Below the pieces are notes generated by a model, which saw only the letters and a program-made list of their open reading frames with translations, searched no databases and was not told the origin of the DNA. This document shows, in pieces, positions 7,323-12,078 of a stretch of DNA of 14,061 nt. The stretch is taken from contig DDHB01000096.1 in assembly GCA_002337925.1 (NCBI GenBank), positions 29,222 to 43,282 of the forward strand, given 5' to 3'. Both the position numbers and the translations under genes were made by a program. This stretch comes from Sporomusaceae bacterium UBA1887 (GTDB lineage: Bacteria > Bacillota > Negativicutes > Sporomusales > DSM-15969). Position 1 is the stretch's first letter; each line of letters opens with the position of its first letter.

Positions 7323-7351
7323 TTGACTGACTACTGCTGTTGGAATACAAT
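7323..7351 (+). promoter_or_regulatory. marR promoter
   Basis: TTGACT (7323-7328) and TACAAT (7346-7351) are 17 bases apart, a near-consensus housekeeping promoter. The expected transcription start (about 7358) falls inside the operator that follows. Confidence 0.8.
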
Positions 7352-7353
7352 GT

Positions 7354-7369
7354 AGTTGTCGAGACAACT
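7354..7369. promoter_or_regulatory. MarR operator 1 (upstream of marR)
   Basis: AGTTGTC-GA-GACAACT has perfect 7-bp inverted arms around a 2-base centre, a typical size and symmetry for MarR dimers. It begins two bases after the -10 element and covers the start of transcription, so it should mediate autorepression. A second copy lies at 7827-7842. Confidence 0.75.
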
Positions 7370-7383
7370 GGGATGGTGGTTAA

Positions 7384-7809
7384 ATGAATTTTAAATTAGA
7401 TGAATCATTAGGATTTATATTAAATAAAGTGAATACAAAGCTAAAAAATGAATTGCTTCAACGCTTAAAAGAAAAGGACGTAACTCCGGAGCAATGGGCA
7501 GTATTAAACTGTTTATGGGAACAAGAAGGGATTACCCCTAAAGAGTTATCAGATTTGACCTTTAAAGATAAACCAAACACCAATCGCATTCTGGAGAAGT
7601 TAATTATAAAGGGCTTAGTTATTCGCAAATCTCATCCCGTGGATAAAAGAGCATTTCAATTATTTCTAACAGAAAGCGGCTGGGCATTGCGGGAACAATT
7701 AATTCCGAAGGTTAAAGAGCTTTTAACTAAAGCAACAACCGGAATGGAACCGCATAAAGTGGCAGAACTGAAGAAACTGCTCAATCAAATATACGATAAT
7801 GTCAAATAG
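7384..7809 (+). CDS. MarR family transcriptional regulator
   Basis: This 141-aa protein has the MarR winged helix-turn-helix layout. An N-terminal dimerisation helix is followed by TPEQWAVLNCLWEQEG (34-49), the helix-turn-helix at about 51-78 (ITPKELSDL, then a recognition helix around KPNTNRILEKL), and a wing with DKRAFQLFLT (87-96). A C-terminal dimerisation helix ends the protein. The single cysteine, C43, lies outside the usual N-terminal OhrR sensing position, so a thiol switch is not evident. ATG 7384 follows a GGGATGGTGG site (7370-7379). Matching operators sit before this gene and before the downstream DUF169 gene, so it probably represses itself and that neighbour. The ligand is unknown. 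Confidence 0.92.
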   Translation: MNFKLDESLGFILNKVNTKLKNELLQRLKEKDVTPEQWAVLNCLWEQEGITPKELSDLTFKDKPNTNRILEKLIIKGLVIRKSHPVDKRAFQLFLTESGWALREQLIPKVKELLTKATTGMEPHKVAELKKLLNQIYDNVK

Positions 7810-7826
7810 CTGTTTTTTGTGGATGT

Positions 7827-7842
7827 GGTTGTTGTGACAACT
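7827..7842. promoter_or_regulatory. MarR operator 2 (between marR and the DUF169 gene)
   Basis: GGTTGTTGTGACAACT matches operator 1 at 13 of 16 positions. The right half GACAACT is identical and the left half has two changes. It lies 43 bases before the DUF169 start. I see no clear separate promoter for that gene, so the site could act on a weak internal promoter or as a roadblock. Confidence 0.6.
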
Positions 7843-7885
7843 ATGACTGCAAGTTAAATTACAAAATGAAATGGGGGGAGAGAAC

Positions 7886-8620
7886 ATGGAAAGCCGGCTA
7901 GTTAAAGAATTGCGCTTGCGTTATGAACCGGTAGCTGTTTTGCTTAGCAACGAAAAAGTGGAAGGTGCACTGCAGAGTAAAGAAGGGCAGTGGAGCTGTA
8001 CAATTCCGTTAATGCTTGCGGCAGCAAAAGGGAAAACAGCTGTTTTTGAACGTAAAACAACAGGCTGTATAGGTGGTAAGGTGGGATTAGGATTTGGTCA
8101 ATATCCCAATTATCCGGGTGGCATTGAATATTTTTTATCAGTTGGGAAAAGCGGCTTATTTGAAGGGGAAGGATATAAAAAAAATCCAGAGCTCGGAGCA
8201 GACTTTGTTGACTGCTTACCAATCACAGACATTCCCTATCAGTACGTCATATTTAAGCCTTTATCACAAATTGATGCTAGTAAGGAAATACCTGAGTTGA
8301 TTGTATTTTATGTGAATACTGACCAGTTATCAGCCCTTACGGTGCTTGCAAATTACAATAGATTAGGTAATGAAAATGTGATGATTCCTTTCAGTTCAGG
8401 CTGTCAATCGGTCTTTCTTCTTCCTTACGCGGAAGGACAAAAAGAAAATCCAAGAGCAGTAGTAGGATTGACCGATATTACCGTACGTCCCATGGTTGAG
8501 CCTGGCATGCTGTCATTTTCTGTACCGTATAAAATGTATTTGGAAATGGAAGAAAACATAGTAAATAGCTTTTTAGAAAAAGAAATATGGCACAAGGTTA
8601 CTGCGAGAATGGGAAACTAG
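7886..8620 (+). CDS. DUF169 family protein
   Basis: This 244-aa soluble protein belongs to the DUF169 family (COG2043), common in anaerobes and archaea and without an established function. Visible family features are an early YEPVAV segment (13-18), C38 in QWSCTIP, and the glycine-rich GCIGGKVGLGFG block at 60-71 with C61. A third cysteine lies in SSGCQSV. The cysteines and their spacing suggest a metal or redox site, but that is inference. I start at ATG 7886 because GGGGGGAG (7873-7880) lies five bases upstream; the in-frame ATG at 7871 overlaps that site. It lies 76 bases after marR and shares its operator, so it is probably its main target. Confidence 0.85.
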   Translation: MESRLVKELRLRYEPVAVLLSNEKVEGALQSKEGQWSCTIPLMLAAAKGKTAVFERKTTGCIGGKVGLGFGQYPNYPGGIEYFLSVGKSGLFEGEGYKKNPELGADFVDCLPITDIPYQYVIFKPLSQIDASKEIPELIVFYVNTDQLSALTVLANYNRLGNENVMIPFSSGCQSVFLLPYAEGQKENPRAVVGLTDITVRPMVEPGMLSFSVPYKMYLEMEENIVNSFLEKEIWHKVTARMGN

Positions 8621-8634
8621 TAAATTAGTTTCTC
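8611..8634 (+). terminator. Weak hairpin over the DUF169 stop codon
   Basis: GAAACTA (8613-8619) pairs with TAGTTTC (8626-8632), extended by a G-T and a G-C pair, around a 6-base loop. It lacks a T-run, so termination is doubtful. Confidence 0.3.
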
Positions 8635-8760
8635 AATATACGTATCATTTTGGAGATTTGGTTTGCCACTTGATGACCGTATCGTATTAACACCTGAAAT
8701 TTCTGCAGTTCATTTACTATCGCTGTTTCGGCAACTTTGTCAGGCTTTTTCACATTAGCT

Positions 8761-8899
8761 AAGGTAGGCACAAGTTTTGCTGCCACGTCGGTATACAGAA
8801 ATGATAGGAGAATAAATCCCACAGATAAAAGCAATGCGTACTTGCTGAATGCGTAAGGCCAAATTGTAATCTCGCTAATGCCAATGCGGTATTGTCCAT
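8761..8899 (-). pseudogene. cydA: Decayed 5' end of cydA (cytochrome bd oxidase subunit I)
   Basis: On the minus strand ATG 8899, preceded by AGAGG four bases upstream (8904-8908), opens a frame starting MDNTALALARLQFGLT. This resembles the conserved N-terminus of CydA, where (L)ARLQFGLT is followed by the haem-binding first helix. The match stops there: the expected TTxFHFxFVPLTxGL is absent, the frame continues as unrelated sequence and ends at TAG after 46 codons. In the -1 register a hydrophobic stretch ALLLSVGFILLSFLYT (minus, from about 8837) runs on to 8625, which may be the shifted continuation or joined foreign sequence. Intact CydA is about 440-480 aa, so only a remnant could be left. 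The call rests on about 16 residues. Confidence 0.5.
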
Positions 8900-8992
8900 T
8901 TGGCCTCTTTATGTAAGATTTCTTTTAAGTATTTATTATTTTGGCATTTTTTATCAGGCAAGAGGTATTGACGGCAGATATTGGTAGTGCGT

Positions 8993-9008
8993 TGGCATGA
9001 ATATTGCT
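8993..9008 (+). promoter_or_regulatory. Sigma-54 promoter of pduL
   Basis: TGGCAT-GAATA-TTGCT fits the -24/-12 consensus TGGCAC-N5-TTGCW with the invariant GG and GC at the right spacing. It lies 40 bases upstream of the pduL start, so transcription should begin near 9019. Confidence 0.75.
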
Positions 9009-9016
9009 TCAGTTTA

Positions 9017-9028
9017 ATTACATGTAAT
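9017..9028. promoter_or_regulatory. 12-bp palindrome at the pduL transcription start
   Basis: ATTACATGTAAT is a perfect palindrome lying on the start expected from the sigma-54 promoter and just before AGGAGGT (9033-9039). It may be an operator or chance in AT-rich sequence. Confidence 0.35.
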
Positions 9029-9048
9029 AAACAGGAGGTATTGATGGT

Positions 9049-9636
9049 ATGGCTTACAAAGTGAAATTGGGAATTTCAGCCCGCCACATCCACTTGAGTG
9101 GAGGCGATTTTGAGAAGCTGTTTGGACTCGGTGCAGTTCTTCATCCGGTTAAAGCTCTGAGGCAACCCGGCCAATACGCTAGTGAAGAACGAGTTGATAT
9201 TTTCACTTCAACAGGAGCAATCCATGGATTGCGAATATTAGGGCCAGTCCGGAAACAAACTCAAATTGAGCTGGCACCTGCTGATGCCCGAAAAATAGGC
9301 CTAAATCCACCGGTGAGGGATTCGGGGGATCTGGCAGGAACTCCGGGGGTCACGATTGCAGGTCCTCAAGGTCAGGTTGTAATTTCTGAAGGCGTTATTA
9401 TTGCGTCCCGTCACATCCACCTTGATACCGCTACTGCCGCTGAGCTGAAGGTAAAAGATAAGGAACTTGTAAAAGTCCGTATTAAGGGCAAACGCTGCGT
9501 AGTATTTGAAGATGTTTTGATTCGGGTTCGTGATGATTTTATGCCGGAAATGCATATTGATACAGACGAAGGAAATGCTTGTTTGGCTGAGAATGAAGAA
9601 ATGGTAGAGGTAATGTTAAGCGTAGCGCGGCAGTAA
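9049..9636 (+). CDS. pduL: Phosphate propanoyltransferase (PduL-type phosphotransacylase)
   Basis: This 195-aa enzyme interconverts a short acyl-CoA (acetyl- or propionyl-CoA) plus phosphate with acyl phosphate plus CoA. The two PduL half-domains are marked by their zinc-site histidines: SARHIHLS (10-17) and SRHIHLDT (about 121-128). The third motif MHIDTDEGNA is near the C-terminus. It begins directly at the catalytic core and lacks the N-terminal encapsulation peptide of microcompartment PduL, and no shell protein genes are nearby, so it is probably cytosolic. ATG 9049 is the family-consistent start (AGGAGGT at 9033-9039); an ATG at 9044 is out of frame. It would supply acyl phosphate for a kinase to make ATP. 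It is the first gene of a sigma-54 transcript with the next small gene. Confidence 0.93.
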   Translation: MAYKVKLGISARHIHLSGGDFEKLFGLGAVLHPVKALRQPGQYASEERVDIFTSTGAIHGLRILGPVRKQTQIELAPADARKIGLNPPVRDSGDLAGTPGVTIAGPQGQVVISEGVIIASRHIHLDTATAAELKVKDKELVKVRIKGKRCVVFEDVLIRVRDDFMPEMHIDTDEGNACLAENEEMVEVMLSVARQ

Positions 9637-9665
9637 TTAAAAATAGGAAAGAGGGGGGCTAAAGA

Positions 9666-9890
9666 GTGGAATACTGTATGGAAGTAACCCGAGACATCGT
9701 AGTTAAGATGATTGAACATGGCAGTTTTGACGAATTGCCAACAGCAACCAGCGAGGCTGGAGCTTTACAGAGCAGTCAACTTATGGCAATGCAAATTTGT
9801 AAGGTCTATGAAATGTTGTTTGAAACGATTTCGAGACTGGAAAGTAATAGTTCAGACCAAGATCTTTATTTAGTAGAAAATCAAACATAG
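9666..9890 (+). CDS. Small protein of unknown function (74 aa)
   Basis: I do not recognise this protein. It is acidic and mostly helical in appearance, with no membrane segment: VTRDIVVKMIEHG near the start and a heptad-like LMAMQICKVYEMLFETISRLES stretch (about 39-60) that could form a coiled coil or dimer. The start is GTG 9666, seven bases after GAGGGGGG (9651-9658); an in-frame ATG at 9678 would give 70 aa. It follows pduL by 29 bases and is closed by the terminator at 9923-9965, so the two genes form one transcript. Possible roles include an accessory or regulatory subunit for its neighbours, but nothing in the sequence proves this. Confidence 0.65.
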   Translation: MEYCMEVTRDIVVKMIEHGSFDELPTATSEAGALQSSQLMAMQICKVYEMLFETISRLESNSSDQDLYLVENQT

Positions 9891-9922
9891 TGCTTGGTAG
9901 GAAGTAGAAACTACAGGCAAAA

Positions 9923-9965
9923 AAAAACGCAAGCTGACCGATAAGGTGCAACGGCTTGCGTTTTT
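9923..9965 (+). terminator. Terminator of the pduL operon
   Basis: AAAAACGCAAGC (9923-9934) pairs perfectly with GCTTGCGTTTTT (9954-9965) around a 19-base loop, ending in a T-run. It separates the pduL transcript from the EBP gene. Confidence 0.9.
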
Positions 9966-10006
9966 CTATCGACATACTTTTAGCGATGCTTTTTTCTCCG
10001 AACTTT

Positions 10007-10022
10007 TGGCACGAGATATGCA
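10007..10022 (+). promoter_or_regulatory. Sigma-54-like promoter of the EBP gene
   Basis: TGGCAC-GAGAT-ATGCA has a perfect -24 element and one mismatch in the -12 element (A for the first T), with GG and GC correctly spaced. It lies 42 bases after the pduL terminator and about 88 bases before the EBP start. An EBP gene read by sigma-54 polymerase would be autoregulated. Confidence 0.55.
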
Positions 10023-10065
10023 CAGAAAAGATAATGTGCAAAAACAAAAGAGGTGGCGATTAAAA

Positions 10066-10113
10066 GTGAGACTGAATAAAATAATCCGCTCCGGTCAGGA
10101 GGTAAATCTATGA
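10066..10113 (+). other. Possible 15-codon leader ORF coupled to the EBP gene
   Basis: GTG 10066 lies nine bases after GAGGTGG (10050-10056) and encodes (M)RLNKIIRSGQEVNL. Its TGA overlaps the EBP start as ATGA (10110-10113), the classic arrangement for translational coupling. The EBP also has its own AGGAGGT (10097-10103) inside this ORF. It is too short to judge by coding signal. Confidence 0.3.
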
Positions 10114-11753
10114 TCAATCGTACGGGCAACCTATGCCACAATATGAATGCCACTCTGCAGGAAATTGTGTTGATGCTGTTGCAAAGCGGCAGGGATAAGT
10201 TTTATTTTGATTTTCCCGGCAGCGAAGATAAGCAAGGTGTTTTGGAGGAGAGAGAAGTACTAGCGGCTTTTGCCGGCGGTGTATCGGGAAAAGCTACACT
10301 GAAGGATCTGAAGGCAAGTTATTTGCTGGAGATCAAGGGAAAAAACGAGACACTGTCAGCCGGACAACTTGTCGAATGCTTTTTCAAGGAATTTTTGTTA
10401 TCCGAACGGTTTATCGATATTCTTAATGCAATTCATAACGGAATTATGGTTGTGGATAAAGAGAATATAGTTACGTTTATTAATTCTGCTTACACTCGTT
10501 TGACCGGGGTTACTCCTGAAGACGTGATTGGTCGTAACCTGTGTGAGGCGCGGCCGAGCGCTAAATTGCCGCAGGCTGTTTTTTCAGGCAAAACAATGTG
10601 TGGTATTCATCGCAAAGTCGGGAAGGTAGAATATATTGTTGATTGTCATCCGATTATTGTGAGAGGGATTGTTTCGGGTGGAGTATCGATTTTAAGGGAC
10701 ATCACAGAGATTCAAAATCTGGTAGAGCGGCTCAGAAAATACCGGACGACGGTTAATACATTAACTGGACGCGTAAAGGAAGGACATAAGGCCAAATATA
10801 CATTTGCCGATATCGTAGGAGAAAGCCCTCTGATACTGAATGCTAAGAAACTGGCCAGAAAAGTCGCTGGCTCGGATATAAACGTCTTGATTATTGGGGC
10901 AAGTGGCACGGGTAAAGAGCTTTTTGCACATGCGATTCATAATGAAAGTCAGCGTCAGCAGGACGCGTTTGTAGTGGTCAATTGTGCATCTATTCCTAAA
11001 AATCTGCTGGAAAGTGAACTGTTTGGTTATGAGGCGGGCGCTTTCACGGGCGCCAGTAAATCCGGTAAAGTCGGGCTCCTTGAGATCGCGGACCGCGGGA
11101 CGTTGTTTTTAGATGAAATTGGCGACATGGATCTGGAGCTGCAAGCTAAGCTGCTGCGAGTTCTCCAACTCGGACAGTATCAGAGAGTCGGCAGTACTGA
11201 GACCTGCACCGTCGATGTCCGGATCATTGCAGCTACTAATCGCGATCTGGAAAGAATGGTGGAATCGGGGAATTTCCGCGGTGACTTTTACTATCGGTTA
11301 AATGTGGCACAAATAAGAGTTCCCGCACTTAAAGACAGAAGTAGTGATCTGGATATACTGGCCAGGCATTTTTTAGAGAATGTTAACAAGTATGGTAAGG
11401 AGGCGATTTCGTTAGCTGATGAAACGATGGACATACTGCGAAGTTACTCTTGGCCGGGAAATGTGAGGGAATTTGAGAATACCCTTAAGTTCCTTGCCAG
11501 TATTACCGATTCTCCGGTTATTGCAGCCAATAGTTTGCCAGATAGTTTTCTGCAGCGGATCGCCCGATATAAGGATAATGCAACAAATCAGGCAGGGCTG
11601 CTCTCTGAAGTAGTCGCTAATAGTGAAGAGCAGATGTTGATAAGGGCATTGAATTGCTTTGGGCGAACAGTTGCCGGCAAAAAAGCTGCCGCAAAATCAT
11701 TGGGGATTTCTCTGGCGACTTTGTATAACAAGATTAGTCACTATAATATATAA
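10110..11753 (+). CDS. Sigma-54-dependent enhancer-binding regulator (PAS-AAA+-Fis)
   Basis: This 547-aa activator opens sigma-54 promoters using ATP. Residues 1-100 form an N-terminal region I do not recognise. A PAS sensor covers about 101-200 (IMVVDKENIVTFINSAYTRLTG). The AAA+ domain covers about 233-465 with Walker A GASGTGKE (263-270), the sigma-54-contacting GAFTGA loop (310-315), Walker B GTLFLDEIGD (330-339), arginine-finger region FRGDFYYRLN (389-398) and WPGNVREFE (448-456). A Fis-type helix-turn-helix lies at 516-545. All key residues are intact. There is no receiver domain, so a small molecule is the likely signal. AGGAGGT (10097-10103) precedes ATG 10110. Matching enhancer-like sites and a -24/-12 promoter follow directly, making the CoA-transferase operon the likely target; pduL is another candidate. 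Confidence 0.95.
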   Translation: MINRTGNLCHNMNATLQEIVLMLLQSGRDKFYFDFPGSEDKQGVLEEREVLAAFAGGVSGKATLKDLKASYLLEIKGKNETLSAGQLVECFFKEFLLSERFIDILNAIHNGIMVVDKENIVTFINSAYTRLTGVTPEDVIGRNLCEARPSAKLPQAVFSGKTMCGIHRKVGKVEYIVDCHPIIVRGIVSGGVSILRDITEIQNLVERLRKYRTTVNTLTGRVKEGHKAKYTFADIVGESPLILNAKKLARKVAGSDINVLIIGASGTGKELFAHAIHNESQRQQDAFVVVNCASIPKNLLESELFGYEAGAFTGASKSGKVGLLEIADRGTLFLDEIGDMDLELQAKLLRVLQLGQYQRVGSTETCTVDVRIIAATNRDLERMVESGNFRGDFYYRLNVAQIRVPALKDRSSDLDILARHFLENVNKYGKEAISLADETMDILRSYSWPGNVREFENTLKFLASITDSPVIAANSLPDSFLQRIARYKDNATNQAGLLSEVVANSEEQMLIRALNCFGRTVAGKKAAAKSLGISLATLYNKISHYNI

Positions 11754-11755
11754 GT

Positions 11756-11773
11756 TTCTAGAATATTCTAGAA
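11756..11773. promoter_or_regulatory. Enhancer-like site 1 (TTCTAGAA pair)
   Basis: TTCTAGAA-TA-TTCTAGAA, embedded in a perfect 20-bp palindrome (11755-11774), begins three bases after the EBP stop codon. Each 8-mer is itself a palindrome, and the two repeat at 10-bp pitch, one helical turn. It is a likely binding site for the Fis-type domain of the EBP, lying about 190 bases upstream of the -24 element. Confidence 0.7.
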
Positions 11774-11866
11774 ATGTAGATAGTAGATAAAGAATTTACC
11801 CTATGAATCAATCCCCTTTTTTGTTTCTCTTTTTCATAAACTGGGTTACATATTTTTTCTCTGAGT

Positions 11867-11884
11867 TTCTAGAAAATTCTAGAA
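11867..11884. promoter_or_regulatory. Enhancer-like site 2 (TTCTAGAA pair)
   Basis: TTCTAGAA-AA-TTCTAGAA repeats the architecture of site 1 exactly 111 bp downstream, differing only in the 2-base spacer. Its centre is about 83 bases upstream of the -24 element, within the usual range for sigma-54 enhancers. I found no further TTCTAGAA when reading the window. Confidence 0.7.
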
Positions 11885-11915
11885 CTATCTAATACTTTAA
11901 TACGGAATAATTTTA

Positions 11916-11954
11916 CAAAGGCTGTCAATACAGGGTATTGGCAGCCTTTGTTTT
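11916..11954 (+). terminator. Terminator of the EBP gene
   Basis: CAAAGGCTG (11916-11924) pairs with CAGCCTTTG (11942-11950). A T-G pair and CAATA/TATTG extend the stem to 15 bp with a 5-base loop, and TTTT follows. It lies between the enhancer sites and the sigma-54 promoter, ending three bases before the -24 element. Confidence 0.88.
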
Positions 11955-11956
11955 CT

Positions 11957-11972
11957 TGGCATACATTTTGCA
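11957..11972 (+). promoter_or_regulatory. Sigma-54 promoter of the CoA-transferase/mmdA operon
   Basis: TGGCAT-ACATT-TTGCA matches the -24/-12 consensus at every key position. Transcription should start near 11983, giving a leader of about 95 bases. The two TTCTAGAA sites upstream and the adjacent EBP gene support the call. Confidence 0.85.
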
Positions 11973-11984
11973 ATAGTAAATACT

Positions 11985-12016
11985 GCAGGATTTATTTTCC
12001 GGAGAATAAGCCCTGC
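11985..12016 (+). promoter_or_regulatory. 5' leader hairpin of the CoA-transferase mRNA
   Basis: GCAGG (11985-11989) pairs with CCTGC (12012-12016), and TTATT (11992-11996) with AATAA (12005-12009). The hairpin would start within a few bases of the predicted 5' end, a position known to protect mRNAs from decay. It lacks a T-run and is not a terminator. Confidence 0.4.
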
Positions 12017-12078
12017 CGGAGAGTTTAAAGAGGTGCATCTTTTTTAGCAAAACTAAAATATGAAGGGATTGAAGTCCT

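Larger units (their letters stand above)
8621..9048. other. 428-base stretch without an intact gene
   Basis: From left to right it holds half of the weak hairpin at the DUF169 stop, an open minus-strand frame of 69 codons from a TTG at 8834 to 8625 (probably decay), the cydA-like remnant, a 9-bp inverted repeat (AGGCCAAAT at 8856-8864 with its complement at 8898-8906), an AT-rich part, and the sigma-54 promoter of pduL at 8993-9008. No RNA gene is evident. Confidence 0.6.
11754..12078. other. 325-base control region between the EBP and CoA-transferase genes
   Basis: It contains no gene of its own. In order it carries enhancer site 1 (11756-11773), enhancer site 2 (11867-11884), the EBP terminator (11916-11954), the sigma-54 promoter (11957-11972), a 5' leader hairpin (11985-12016) and a modest ribosome-binding site AGGGA (12064-12068). 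A minus-strand open frame across 11925-12311 is judged a shadow. Confidence 0.8.

Noticed and set aside
8625..8834. Minus-strand frame of 69 codons with one hydrophobic segment, as an independent gene
   Set aside because: Its only start is a TTG without a ribosome-binding site, and it lies in a different register just downstream of the cydA-like start, so decay is a better explanation. It is described with the pseudogene rather than as a gene.
8856..8906. Inverted repeat AGGCCAAAT with a 33-base loop as a terminator
   Set aside because: The loop is long, the T-run is weak, and one arm coincides with the ribosome-binding site and start of the cydA-like remnant; probably chance.
9049..9636. 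PduL as part of a bacterial microcompartment locus
   Set aside because: No shell protein, no encapsulation peptide and no aldehyde or diol enzymes are present nearby.
11755..11885. TTCTAGAA repeats as insertion-sequence ends or a CRISPR-like array
   Set aside because: There are only two 18-bp units, they are symmetric, and they occupy the enhancer position of a sigma-54 promoter; no spacers, cas genes or transposase are present.
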